From positions 186,001 through 250,000 of the forward strand of contig CALUEU010000001.1 in NCBI GenBank assembly GCA_944319735.1: a stretch of 64,000 bases of DNA. The letters are read 5' to 3'. This stretch comes from an uncultured Methanomassiliicoccus sp. GTDB taxonomy: Archaea > Thermoplasmatota > Thermoplasmata > Methanomassiliicoccales > Methanomassiliicoccaceae. This document shows, piece after piece, positions 1-8,655 of the stretch; position 1 is the first letter of the stretch, and every line of letters starts with the position of its first letter. The notes under the pieces were generated by a model. That model was not told the DNA's origin and did not search any database. It saw only the letters and a list, made by a program, of their open reading frames with translations. Position numbers and translations under genes: made by a program.

Positions 1-549
1 CCGGCCTACGTGTATTTCAATCCAAGGCTGTCGACAGAACGCCATAGAATAGCATCTCTGGTAAAGGATGATGAGATTGTAGTGGATATGTTTGCCGGCG
101 TCGGACCTTTTTCTGTAATGATTGCCAAATATGCCAAGCCTAAAGTCATATTCTCAATGGATCTTAATCCATATGCAATTGATTACATGAAAAAAAATAT
201 TGAGATAAATAAAGTAAAAAACATAATCACCCTGGAGGGGGACTCCGGCGCGATGATTCATGATCTTCCGCCTGCTGACAGGATCATAATGAACCTGCCG
301 CATTCAGCCCACGAATTCTTTTATGATGCTCTCACATGTCTGAATCCAGGCGGAATTATTCATTTCTACACGATCTGCGAGAGAGACTGCGTAGACTCAG
401 TGTTCATGAAACTCTCTATGCAGGCAAGAAGCATGGGATCCAAGATTGTCATTGATAGACTGGAAGAACTCAAAACATATTCACCGACAATGAGTGTTTA
501 CAGTGCAGACATTAGATTTTCAGCGCTGGATCTTGTCGAGGACTGGTGA
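1..549 (+). CDS. trm5: tRNA (guanine37-N1)-methyltransferase Trm5, C-terminal part
   Basis: The reading frame is open from the first base (codons for P-A-Y before the first possible GTG at 10), so the gene begins outside the window. The visible 180 residues hold a class I SAM-methyltransferase core: the VYFNPRLSTER lead-in typical of Trm5, the SAM-binding motif VVDMFAGVGPFSV, an acidic SDLN-like strand end (SMDLNPYA) and the catalytic-loop motif NLPHSA. Trm5 puts the m1G37 methyl group next to the anticodon and prevents frameshifting. Its 3' end overlaps the convergent dcd gene by about 30 nt. The family call is firm; the exact Trm5 subtype cannot be told without the N-terminus. Confidence 0.85.
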   Translation, partial: PAYVYFNPRLSTERHRIASLVKDDEIVVDMFAGVGPFSVMIAKYAKPKVIFSMDLNPYAIDYMKKNIEINKVKNIITLEGDSGAMIHDLPPADRIIMNLPHSAHEFFYDALTCLNPGGIIHFYTICERDCVDSVFMKLSMQARSMGSKIVIDRLEELKTYSPTMSVYSADIRFSALDLVEDW

Positions 550-1020
550 AAGAGTTATTCCTTTCTGCCCCTGATAATTTCCACTTCTTTTTTCATAGGA
601 GATTAAAGCCGGAGAATGCAGGGTTTCAAAAACTATCTGCACAAATCTGTCTGAGATGGAGAGCTCAATTTCATTGTTAGATGCGTTATAACCCATAAAT
701 GTCAGGGTGCCTTTGAATCCAGCATCCACTTTTCCCAATCCAGCAAGTATTCCTTTTCGAATCCAGGAGGTTCTTAACCATAATTGTGCAGAGATGTAAT
801 TCGGCAATTCTACTCTTTCAATCGTAGACACGTAAAACATAGTTTTGGGTGGAATCTTTGCTTTCCCATCAGTAACGATTAATCCAGAATCTAGCATGGA
901 TATCTCAGCAATTCTCAGATCATAGCCGTTTGGTGTTAGAGATCCATCATAAAAATCGCTGATGTTTAATATTCCATTCTGAATGTGAGATAGAATTTCA
1001 TGATCTGGCAAAATGCACAT
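520..1020 (-). CDS. dcd: dCTP deaminase / dUTPase-family nucleotide hydrolase
   Basis: A 166-residue protein of the trimeric dUTPase-fold family. LTPNGYDLR near residue 29, WLRTSWIRKGI near 81, the VDAGFKGTLTF strand near 98 and a C-terminal GQKGIT glycine-rich loop are the usual landmarks. Family members deaminate dCTP to dUTP, and some archaeal forms also hydrolyse dUTP to dUMP, supplying dTMP synthesis and keeping uracil out of DNA. I cannot decide between mono- and bifunctional forms by eye. It is transcribed convergently with trm5 and divergently from ilvE, with a 67-nt shared upstream region. Confidence 0.8.
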   Translation of the reverse strand: MCILPDHEILSHIQNGILNISDFYDGSLTPNGYDLRIAEISMLDSGLIVTDGKAKIPPKTMFYVSTIERVELPNYISAQLWLRTSWIRKGILAGLGKVDAGFKGTLTFMGYNASNNEIELSISDRFVQIVFETLHSPALISYEKRSGNYQGQKGITLSPVLDKIQR

Positions 1021-1040
1021 GATGCCCGAATATACATCTC

Positions 1041-1062
1041 AAATAAATAGCTCCTCCGAGGA
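1041..1062 (+). promoter_or_regulatory. ilvE core promoter with short palindrome
   Basis: An A/T-rich TATA-like stretch (aaataaatag, 1041-1050) is followed at once by the perfect inverted repeat TCCTC-C-GAGGA (1052-1062), about 25 nt before the ilvE start. A repressor bound there would cover the initiation region. The palindrome is seen; its role is inferred. Confidence 0.4.
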
Positions 1063-1087
1063 TGGATAGAAATATCTGATATGCATT

Positions 1088-2176
1088 ATGGGTCTGAAAT
1101 GTGGCGATATCGTGAGTATTGAAATTCACAAAGTTGAAAAAAGCAGAATCGACGAAGTCGACTTTGATAATTTAGTGTTCGGACATACTTTTTCCGATCA
1201 TATGTTCCAGATGGAGTATCGCAACAATGAATGGGACTCTCCAGCAATTGTTCCTTTTGGAAAGATCGAAGTGTATCCATCACTATCAAGCCTGCATTAT
1301 GGACAAAGCATATTCGAAGGGCTAAAGGCCTTCCGTTCAGCAGATGGGTCTGTAAACATATTCAGATTGGATAAACACATTGCTAGAATGGAAAAATCAT
1401 GCAAGAGGATGTGCATTCCAACTTTAGACAGCGAGCTTTTCAAAGAAGCGGTGATTGAATTAGTCGGGCTGGACAGGCAATGGATACCTAAAGCAAGAGG
1501 ATCTTCGCTATACATAAGGCCGTTCATATTCGCTTCAGAAGATTATATTGGAGTTAGAGTTTCAGAAAAGTATGATTTTTACATACTTACTGGACCTGTT
1601 TCAACATACTTCAAAGAGGGTCTGAGTCCTGTTAAACTGATAACGTCTGAAGGATATGTTAGAGCTGTCCGCGGTGGTCTTGGAGAAGCTAAGACGGCTG
1701 CAAATTATGCTGCATCTCTGCTGCCTGCAATGGAAGCTCAGAAAAGAGGCTTTTCACAAGTGCTGTGGCTAGATGCTCTGGAAGGAAAATACATTGATGA
1801 AGTAGGAACGATGAACATCGCATTCGTCAAAGACGGTGTGTTAGTCACTCCACCGCTTGAAGGTACAATCCTCCCGGGAGTTACGCGTGACAGCGTAATT
1901 CAGATTGCAAAGGATAAAGGCATGAAGGTTGAGGAAAGAAGAATTTCAATCGACGAAGTGATGGAGTCTGTCAAAGACGGAAGCATGACTGAGATCTTTG
2001 GAACCGGAACTGCTGCAGTCATCTCACCAGTTGGAGAAGTGTATCACGACGGAGAAAGTGTAACTGTCAACGGGTTCAAAACCGGTCCGGTTGCAAAAAT
2101 GTTCTACGACGAAATCACTGGAATCCAGTATGGAGAGAAAGAAGACAGATTCGGGTGGATAACAAAGATTCAATAA
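1088..2176 (+). CDS. ilvE: Branched-chain amino acid aminotransferase
   Basis: PLP fold-type IV aminotransferase of the roughly 360-residue (eukaryote/actinobacteria-like) group, catalysing the last step of Leu, Ile and Val synthesis with glutamate as amino donor. Visible motifs: FGHTFSDHMF near residue 31, HYGQSIFEGLKAFR near 75, the PLP lysine in GGLGEAKTAANYAASL near 200 and EVGTMNIAFV near 237, with a C-terminal TGTAAVISPVG glycine loop. The start could also be the GTG at 1112, which would remove eight non-conserved residues. dcd lies divergently upstream and pelota 30 nt downstream. ilvD is elsewhere in the window (35.9 kb). Confidence 0.92.
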   Translation: MGLKCGDIVSIEIHKVEKSRIDEVDFDNLVFGHTFSDHMFQMEYRNNEWDSPAIVPFGKIEVYPSLSSLHYGQSIFEGLKAFRSADGSVNIFRLDKHIARMEKSCKRMCIPTLDSELFKEAVIELVGLDRQWIPKARGSSLYIRPFIFASEDYIGVRVSEKYDFYILTGPVSTYFKEGLSPVKLITSEGYVRAVRGGLGEAKTAANYAASLLPAMEAQKRGFSQVLWLDALEGKYIDEVGTMNIAFVKDGVLVTPPLEGTILPGVTRDSVIQIAKDKGMKVEERRISIDEVMESVKDGSMTEIFGTGTAAVISPVGEVYHDGESVTVNGFKTGPVAKMFYDEITGIQYGEKEDRFGWITKIQ

Positions 2177-2209
2177 AAGCCACAAGGGCGAGAGTTGAAA
2201 TAATCTTTG

Positions 2210-3259
2210 ATGTATGAGATTCTCATGCGCGTTCTTAATCAGGAAGAACAAACTGGAGAAATCAAAGTCCTTATTGAGACTCTCGACGACCTGTGGCACC
2301 TATACAATATCATCATCCCCGGTGATATTGTTATAGCCGTCACGTTCAGAAGAGATGAAGTAAAAGCTGACAAGATCCGTGCAGAACGTGCAGAAAAAAA
2401 GAGAATGGTTTTAGGAATCAGAGTTGAAAAAATAGAGTTCCATGATTCTGAATCTAGACTCCGCATATTGGGTGTGATTGAAGAAGGACCGCAGGACATA
2501 GGTGCACATCACACACTGATTCTAGGTGAAGGAGAAAGTCTTACAATTCGAAAAGATGAGTGGAGCCGCGTAACTTTAGAAAGGATTACAAGAGCGGTTG
2601 ATGATTCTAAAAAGCCAAAGATATTGTTTGTATCAATAGAAACAGATGAAGCATACATAGCAGCATCCAGACAGTTTGGGATACAAGAAATAGCAACAAT
2701 TAATGCTTCTTCATCAGGAAAAATGTACGAACAAAAAGAATCTGGAGATTTTTACGGAGAAGTGCTGGAAAAAATAAAAATGAGTTACGAACCAGGAACT
2801 CCGGTTGTGATATTGGGTCCCGGATTTGCAAAAGAAACGTTGATGTCTCTGGGAAAATCAAAAGAGCCAGAAATATTTTCAAATGCATACATATACCATA
2901 CGGGACAGGCCGGCACTGCAGGAATTCAAGAACTGATGAAATCAGGAATGGGTTCTGAAGTCATCAAAGATTCTAGAATATCTCTGGAAACTAAGCTGGT
3001 AGAAGAAGCATTGGAGAGAATTGCCAAAGATCATCTTGTCTCATACGGCCCGGCGGAAGTAAAACATGCCGCCGATGTTAGCGCCATTGATACACTATTA
3101 GTTCTTGATTCAGAAATAAGAAAAAATAACATAGAAGATGTTATGAATCAAGTTGAAGAATCAAGAGGAAAGGTAGTAGTAATAAGTGAAAATTTTGAAG
3201 CTGGAAAAAAGCTTGAATCAATCGGTGGGATTGCAGCTCTCTTGCGCTTCAATATTTAA
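2210..3259 (+). CDS. pelA: mRNA surveillance protein Pelota (Dom34)
   Basis: Archaeal Pelota, an eRF1 paralogue that enters the A site of stalled ribosomes with aEF1alpha and, with ABCE1, splits them. The N-terminal Sm-like domain is clear (GEIKVLIETLDDLWHLYNII, then PGDIVIAVTFRR); the middle domain includes ILGPGFAKETL, and the C-terminal domain ends with the KVVVISENFEAGKKL segment. It lacks the GGQ loop of true release factors, as expected. ATG codons at 2210 and 2225 are both possible; the family usually begins close to M-R-x-L, which favours 2225. The stop overlaps by 4 nt the stop of the convergent AbrB-PhoU gene. Confidence 0.92.
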   Translation: MYEILMRVLNQEEQTGEIKVLIETLDDLWHLYNIIIPGDIVIAVTFRRDEVKADKIRAERAEKKRMVLGIRVEKIEFHDSESRLRILGVIEEGPQDIGAHHTLILGEGESLTIRKDEWSRVTLERITRAVDDSKKPKILFVSIETDEAYIAASRQFGIQEIATINASSSGKMYEQKESGDFYGEVLEKIKMSYEPGTPVVILGPGFAKETLMSLGKSKEPEIFSNAYIYHTGQAGTAGIQELMKSGMGSEVIKDSRISLETKLVEEALERIAKDHLVSYGPAEVKHAADVSAIDTLLVLDSEIRKNNIEDVMNQVEESRGKVVVISENFEAGKKLESIGGIAALLRFNI

Positions 3260-4278
3260 TTAGAGTTTGAGTTTTCAGCTGATCTCATAGCATCATTTAT
3301 TGCAAGTTCAGCAATGTCTGCAGAATACATTGCAACTCTGCTCACAGAGTCTAAGATTGACATTACTTCAGCAGTGAAATCATTTTCACTTGAATAAGCC
3401 GTCTCTTTTATTTTCTCAGAGAGTTCATCAGCAGAATCAATGACATTATTTGCTTTATCAACATCCCTGGAGAAGAATGATTCAGTAGCCATAGATAGGA
3501 TATTTACGCTTTCTTCACTAAATCTGACAATAGTATCCATTTCTTCCTGAGAAGCTTTTTGAGATTTTCTTTCAAGAACATGCTTTGCAATTTTTTCTGC
3601 ATGGTCTCCGATACGTTCTATTGCTCTTGCAACAAGCATTAGGCTCATGGAATCGTAAATATTGGTACCTACGATCTCAGCGAGTTTGCGATCTTTTTGA
3701 ATTAAGTTAAACTGTTTCACAGTCATCCAGTATAATCTGTCTATGTCTTGATCCCGGTCAATAACATCCTCAGCAAGAGCTGAATCTAACGAAATGTATG
3801 AGGTTATTGCATCCTTGTACATCGAACCTACCAAAAGATGCATTCTCCGTACACATTTTTTCTGTGGCAGCTCAACAGGATCTGAAAGGTCATGCAATGT
3901 GATTGAGTTGCTGGTTTCTTCTATAACCTCAGGACCTATGACCAGTCTTGAGAATGCTTTGATGACATGTTTCATCTCTAAACCGATTCTTTCTTTGGAT
4001 TTTACCTCGATTATATCAAAGCCTGCAAGATACGCGCCTATAAGCTTACGACCCAGATGCTCTGCCTCACCTTCACCTACTTCGATGATGCTTTTAGCAG
4101 GTACCGATTTTTTTCTTTCACCGGCATCTATGCATAGGGTCCCATCGTCAGTGATGCACATATTCACCCTATCGCCTGCCTTTATATTGTTAGAATCTAT
4201 CCAGCTCTTAGGAAGAGATACTGTGATTGTTGATGTGCCTGTTTTTTGCACTTTTCTAGATTCGTTATTGCTAGGCAT
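3256..4278 (-). CDS. AbrB-domain/PhoU-domain phosphate regulator
   Basis: 340 residues: an N-terminal SpoVT/AbrB swapped-hairpin DNA-binding domain (RKVQKTGTSTITVSLPKSWI, residues 8-27, then KAGDRVNMCITDDGTLCID) followed by two PhoU-type three-helix bundles (about 115-330) with the IGDHAEKIAKHVLERKSQ metal-binding helix. PhoU proteins repress phosphate import when phosphate is plentiful. This fused form adds its own DNA-binding head and is the natural candidate to act on the pst promoter, from which it diverges. A TATA-like aatatatt near 4310 and AAGGTAG just before the ATG suit a short-leader transcript. The regulatory role is inferred from domains and position. Confidence 0.85.
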   Translation of the reverse strand: MPSNNESRKVQKTGTSTITVSLPKSWIDSNNIKAGDRVNMCITDDGTLCIDAGERKKSVPAKSIIEVGEGEAEHLGRKLIGAYLAGFDIIEVKSKERIGLEMKHVIKAFSRLVIGPEVIEETSNSITLHDLSDPVELPQKKCVRRMHLLVGSMYKDAITSYISLDSALAEDVIDRDQDIDRLYWMTVKQFNLIQKDRKLAEIVGTNIYDSMSLMLVARAIERIGDHAEKIAKHVLERKSQKASQEEMDTIVRFSEESVNILSMATESFFSRDVDKANNVIDSADELSEKIKETAYSSENDFTAEVMSILDSVSRVAMYSADIAELAINDAMRSAENSNSN

Positions 4279-4409
4279 AGAACTACCTTAATATGTAAAA
4301 GTATGATGTAATATATTCTTTTCGTCTGAATATGACTTAAATGTAATTAAACATACATACAATATAGTTTAACAATACAGTACAGTTATTATCAAAAATA
4401 TATTTACAG

Positions 4410-4428
4410 TATATAGGTAACCTATATA
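4410..4428 (+). promoter_or_regulatory. 19-bp palindrome on the pst TATA box
   Basis: TATATAGGT-A-ACCTATATA is a perfect inverted repeat. Its right half is the best TATA box for pstS, about 46 nt before the ATG, so a bound protein would compete with TBP. It lies in the 195-nt region between the divergent AbrB-PhoU gene and pstS. Candidate operator; the binding protein is unknown. Confidence 0.55.
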
Positions 4429-4473
4429 ATTCGTAATTTAATTTAAGTTTCAAACCCGTTTGGATGTGAATAA

Positions 4474-5418
4474 ATGGGCAATAAGCTAATAGCTGGAGGA
4501 TTTGTAGTACTTGTCGTACTTTCTACAGTATTAGCCATGTTCACAAGCATGAGTTTTCCTGGAGTCGGTGTTTTAAATATTCAAGATGGTGATGAACTCA
4601 GTTATTCGCCCTTGGAAAATCCAGAAGAATATCCGATTACACGACCTTTATACATATATACTGACGGAGTACCAGCAGAAAATAGCTCCCTTTATCAATG
4701 GCTTGAATACATTTATTCGGATGATGGGCAGTTATATGTTAAAAATGCAGGTTTTTATCCAGTTGGTTCTGAAGTAAAAGATAAAATGAAGGCTCAGCTT
4801 AATAGCGGCACAACCAATGATAAATATGGAAACGGTGAAATAACTCAAAGCGGGTCCACAACTTTGGGCGATTTGTCAACATTGTGGGCCAATGATTTTC
4901 AAAAAAAATATAATATTCATGTGGTGCTTAATACACCTGGATCTGGAACCGGGATAACTAATCTGATTAATGGTTTCGTAGATGCTGCACAGTCATCCAG
5001 AGAAATAAAAGATGTTGAGCTGGAAAGTGCAAAAAACAATAATGTAAACGTCACAGAATGGGTTGTGGCGTACGATGCCCTAGCAATAATCGTTCACAAA
5101 GATAATCCAATAAAGAATCTCACTGTTGAAGATTTAAAAAATATCTACACCGGAACATACACAAACTGGAGTGAGGTGGGAGGCTATGACCATCCAATTG
5201 TATTGTACGGAAGAGATAGTGCATCTGGAAGCTATGACTACTTTAAAGAAGCAGTATTGGATGGAGAAAGCTACAGCATCAAAATGCAACAATTTTCATC
5301 CAATTCACTTATTGTAGCTGAAGTGGAAAACAACCTCGGCGGAATTGGTTATGTAGGTGTAGGTTATGCAGAAGAATCACTAGCGGATGAGTGGGCGGAG
5401 GAACAGAATGGACACTAA
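4474..5418 (+). CDS. pstS: Phosphate-binding protein PstS, apparently circularly permuted
   Basis: Membrane-anchored phosphate-binding component of the Pst ABC importer (N-terminal hydrophobic segment residues 7-27). Phosphate-site motifs are present: SGSTTLGDL near 126, TPGSGTGI near 154, SSREIKD near 174, and YGRDSASGSYDYF near 248. Unusually, the segment that normally forms the C-terminus of PstS (YPITRPLYIYTDG, helix, DDGQLYVKNAGFYPV) sits at residues 53-97, before the canonical beginning, and the protein stops right after IGYVGVGYAEES where an ordinary PstS would continue into that segment. Overall length (314) is normal. First gene of pstSCAB-phoU; its end overlaps pstC. Confidence 0.88.
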   Translation: MGNKLIAGGFVVLVVLSTVLAMFTSMSFPGVGVLNIQDGDELSYSPLENPEEYPITRPLYIYTDGVPAENSSLYQWLEYIYSDDGQLYVKNAGFYPVGSEVKDKMKAQLNSGTTNDKYGNGEITQSGSTTLGDLSTLWANDFQKKYNIHVVLNTPGSGTGITNLINGFVDAAQSSREIKDVELESAKNNNVNVTEWVVAYDALAIIVHKDNPIKNLTVEDLKNIYTGTYTNWSEVGGYDHPIVLYGRDSASGSYDYFKEAVLDGESYSIKMQQFSSNSLIVAEVENNLGGIGYVGVGYAEESLADEWAEEQNGH

Positions 5419-6316
5419 GATATACAAACGAGAAAACCGGGCTCGCCGTTATGCTGAAGGAGGCATTACTGGAATACTTGGAGCCTGTGGCATTCTTTCT
5501 GTTCTTATCCTTGCATTAGTTTTCATATTTTTAATAACGAACTCCATTCCATTTTTTCAGAGTGTAGGTCTGGTAAACTTCTTTACAGGTACGCAGTGGG
5601 ATCCATTTGCCAGTGAAGCCATGTGGGGAGTGCTGCCACTTCTTACAGGTACAATATTGGTGAGTTTTGTAGGTGCCATAATCGCCATCCCCATTGGACT
5701 CGGCTGTACGATTTATTTGTCTGAACTGGCTGATTCCAAAGTAAAAAAAATATTGAAACCAGCAATTGAAATATTAGCCGGTGTACCTTCAGTTATTTAT
5801 GGTTTGTTTGCAGCATTGGTCCTTTCTAATTGGATCATGGAAATATTTGATCCATCATATAGGCTGAATGCATTGAATGGAGCTATAATTTTAGCAATAA
5901 TGATGATTCCAATTCAAGTTTCAGTTTCTGAAGAAGCTATGAATGCTGTGCCCAGAAACCTTAGGGAAGCATCATATGCAATGGGAGCTACCCGATGGGA
6001 GACTATAAAAAGCGTCATAATTCCTGCAGCGTTGCCAGGCATAATAGCCTCGATAGCTCTTGCAATTGGAAGAGCAGTTGGAGAAACAATGGCTGTGTTA
6101 ATGGCCACAGGAAATGCATCACAGTTTTCGTTTGATATTCTTACATCCGTGAGAACAATGACAGCGGCTCTAGCGATTGATGTGCCAGAAGCAGCTATCG
6201 GATCGTTACAATATCAAGGACTATTTGCAGTAGGACTGCTTCTATTTATAATAACATTTGTAATTAATTTGATAGCAGACATGGTCCTCTCAAAATATCA
6301 GGAGACATACAAATGA
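5408..6316 (+). CDS. pstC: Phosphate ABC transporter permease PstC
   Basis: Inner-membrane permease of the phosphate importer, about six transmembrane helices (first near residues 25-50), with the EAA-type cytoplasmic loop (REASYAMGATRWETIKSVII) that docks on PstB. The ATG at 5408 is preferred over an in-frame ATG at 5387 because GGAGG (5398-5402) is correctly spaced in front of it. That start overlaps the last codons of pstS, and the gene end overlaps the pstA start (ATGA), so the operon is translationally coupled. Confidence 0.92.
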   Translation: MDTKIYKRENRARRYAEGGITGILGACGILSVLILALVFIFLITNSIPFFQSVGLVNFFTGTQWDPFASEAMWGVLPLLTGTILVSFVGAIIAIPIGLGCTIYLSELADSKVKKILKPAIEILAGVPSVIYGLFAALVLSNWIMEIFDPSYRLNALNGAIILAIMMIPIQVSVSEEAMNAVPRNLREASYAMGATRWETIKSVIIPAALPGIIASIALAIGRAVGETMAVLMATGNASQFSFDILTSVRTMTAALAIDVPEAAIGSLQYQGLFAVGLLLFIITFVINLIADMVLSKYQETYK

Positions 6317-7176
6317 TGTTGAGTCGAAAAAATAAAGAGCGTATGTTTTTCTGGTTGTTCAGAGGCTGTGCGGCGGCAGTAGTTGCTTTTTTAACAATCA
6401 TCATAATGTTTGTAATTGTAAATGGTGCAGGAACAATAACCTGGGATTTTCTAACACAGAATCCAATGCCCAATGATACTGGAGCTCTAGTATCTGGAGG
6501 AATCCTTAGTCCGATAATTGGTACTTTGATGCTTATGGGACTTGTCTTGGCGATAGCTATCCCAATCGGAGTTTTCGGAGCAGTATTCCTAGTAGAATAT
6601 TGTGGATCGTATAAATGGTCCCGCTACATGTGGATGACTGTTAACAATCTTGCAGGAGTTCCTTCAATAGTCTGGGCATTGCTTGGTGTAGGCGTATTCG
6701 TATATTATTTAGCATTTGGACTAAGTTTGATCTCTGCTGCCATCACCCTGAGCTTAATGATTCTCCCAATCGTGATGGTATCTACTAAAGAAGCACTAGA
6801 AGCCATTCCAAGTTCCATATATGATGCATCCATAGGTCTTGGAGCTACAAAATGGCAGACGATTCTTCATCATATTCTCCCATACTCAGCATCTGGAATA
6901 ATAACTGGAATAATATTGTCATTGTCCAGAGCCGGTGGAGAGACAGCTCCATTGTTGCTTACTGGTGTCGCCTTAAATGCAACAATTCCACTATCCATAT
7001 TTGACCAGTTCCAAGCTTTGCCGTATTACATTTATATGATGACTTCTGCATCTGACAGGGCCAATGCATATCCCATGGCATATGGTGCTGCATTAGTTCT
7101 GATAATACTTATGATGATTATGAATCTCGCCGCTGCTACATTGCGTAGCAGGTATCGTGAAAAATATAAGTGGTGA
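6313..7176 (+). CDS. pstA: Phosphate ABC transporter permease PstA
   Basis: Second membrane subunit of the Pst importer, 287 residues with six predicted hydrophobic helices and the EAA loop [20 protein letters not shown] near residue 173. [15 protein letters not shown] and [15 protein letters not shown] are family landmarks. It begins inside the pstC stop (ATGATG) and ends 20 nt inside pstB, consistent with one polycistronic message. Confidence 0.92.
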   Translation: MMLSRKNKERMFFWLFRGCAAAVVAFLTIIIMFVIVNGAGTITWDFLTQNPMPNDTGALVSGGILSPIIGTLMLMGLVLAIAIPIGVFGAVFLVEYCGSYKWSRYMWMTVNNLAGVPSIVWALLGVGVFVYYLAFGLSLISAAITLSLMILPIVMVSTKEALEAIPSSIYDASIGLGATKWQTILHHILPYSASGIITGIILSLSRAGGETAPLLLTGVALNATIPLSIFDQFQALPYYIYMMTSASDRANAYPMAYGAALVLIILMMIMNLAAATLRSRYREKYKW

Positions 7177-7987
7177 TCAAATATCAAAAATACAAGTAAA
7201 AGATCTGAATCTTTGGTTTGATACTAAACATGTTTTAAAAGATGTTAGTATCGAAATATATGAAAAAGAAATCACTGCAATAATTGGGCCATCTGGGTGT
7301 GGTAAATCAACATTCCTGAGATGCCTCAATCGAATGAATGATCTCATACCATCTACAAAGATAGAGGGTGAGATATTATTAGATGGTAAAAACATATTAG
7401 AAAATGACATAGATCCAGTAGACTTGAGAAAAGATGTCGGAATGGTATTTCAGAAACCAAATCCATTCCCTAAAAGCATTTACGAAAACATAGTGTTCGC
7501 ACCTAAAATTCATGGCATAGAAGAGATTAAAAAAGATCCTAAAACCGGGAAAGAAAAAATTGTGCGCAGAAAACCAACAAAGGAAGAATTGGATCAGATT
7601 GTTGAAAAATGTCTAAAAAGGGCAGCTCTTTGGAATGAAGTTAAAGACCGACTAAACAAGTCAGCATATGATTTGTCAGGTGGACAACAACAGAGATTGT
7701 GCATCGCCAGGACAATGTCAATTGAGCCAGAAGTAATCTTATTTGATGAACCTTGTTCGGCATTAGATCCAATAGCAACCGCAAAAATCGAAGATTTGTT
7801 AGTTGATCTACGTAAAGATTATACAGTAGTTATTGTAACCCATAACATGCAGCAAGCTGCTAGAGTGGCTGATAGGACAGCATTTTTCTACATGGGCGAC
7901 CTTGTTGAATATGGTCCAACTAAAAGATTATTTGAAAAACCAGAAAAAGAGCTTACAGAGCAGTATCTGACAGGGAGAATGGGATAA
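7157..7987 (+). CDS. pstB: Phosphate ABC transporter ATP-binding protein PstB
   Basis: ABC ATPase of the Pst system. Walker [10 protein letters not shown] (residues 44-52), Q-loop [16 protein letters not shown], signature [13 protein letters not shown], Walker [14 protein letters not shown] and the switch histidine in [14 protein letters not shown] are all intact. There is a lysine-rich insert around residues 120-150 ([20 protein letters not shown]) that is longer than in most bacterial PstB. GTG start overlapping pstA; the stop overlaps the phoU start. Confidence 0.95.
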   Translation: MKNISGDQISKIQVKDLNLWFDTKHVLKDVSIEIYEKEITAIIGPSGCGKSTFLRCLNRMNDLIPSTKIEGEILLDGKNILENDIDPVDLRKDVGMVFQKPNPFPKSIYENIVFAPKIHGIEEIKKDPKTGKEKIVRRKPTKEELDQIVEKCLKRAALWNEVKDRLNKSAYDLSGGQQQRLCIARTMSIEPEVILFDEPCSALDPIATAKIEDLLVDLRKDYTVVIVTHNMQQAARVADRTAFFYMGDLVEYGPTKRLFEKPEKELTEQYLTGRMG

Positions 7988-8646
7988 TGGTTTCAAGAAC
8001 TGTTTTTACACAAGAAATGAAAACCTTAGATCAAGAAATGATTCAGATGGGTAATTTAGCTGAAAAAATGATAAAAACTGGAACCAAGGCATTTGTGGAA
8101 GGCGATGCTAAATATCTTGAAGAAATGAAAAAACTAGACCGTGAGCTGCACTTCATGGATCAAACAATAGAAAAACACTGTCTTGATATCATAGCCCTTC
8201 ATCAACCACTGGCAGTAGACCTCAGAACAGTATCATCAATATTGAAAATAATAACTGATCTTAACAGGATAGGGAGATACGGAAGAGACTTAGCTGAAAC
8301 TGGTGATCCTGATAAATCAAAACATGTCCCTCAGGCCTTAATTACTATGATCAGTGAAGTTCTGTCACTTGTATCAGATGCCATTAGGAGCTTTGTAACC
8401 CGAGACATTGAGTTGGCTAAAAGCATATCTAACCGCGATGATACTATTGATGAACTGTGGAAACAGACTTTAAAAGAATCATTAGATTATATAAAAGAAA
8501 ATCAAAAATGTAAAACTAGTGTTTCTGTCGGAGCCGAAGCCATATTAGCATCAAGGTATCTGGAACGCATTGCGGATCATGCGTGCAATATAGGAGACAG
8601 AGTTGTGTTCATGATCTCTGGACAAAGGCCAGATCTGATTGTTTAA
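7987..8646 (+). CDS. phoU: Phosphate transport regulator PhoU
   Basis: A 219-residue two-bundle PhoU protein without a DNA-binding head. It contains the DLNRIGRYGRDLAE and ERIADHACNIGDRVVFMISG metal-site helices typical of the family. PhoU proteins act at the cytoplasmic face of the Pst transporter to damp phosphate uptake. As last gene of pstSCAB-phoU (ATG inside the pstB stop) it probably contacts PstB directly, while the AbrB-fused paralogue across the promoter could handle transcription; this division of labour is inference. Confidence 0.9.
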   Translation: MVSRTVFTQEMKTLDQEMIQMGNLAEKMIKTGTKAFVEGDAKYLEEMKKLDRELHFMDQTIEKHCLDIIALHQPLAVDLRTVSSILKIITDLNRIGRYGRDLAETGDPDKSKHVPQALITMISEVLSLVSDAIRSFVTRDIELAKSISNRDDTIDELWKQTLKESLDYIKENQKCKTSVSVGAEAILASRYLERIADHACNIGDRVVFMISGQRPDLIV

Positions 8647-8655
8647 AATAAGCTT

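Noticed and set aside
5387-5407. Upstream ATG as the pstC start
   Set aside because: GGAGG lies between this ATG and the one at 5408 and is correctly spaced only for 5408.
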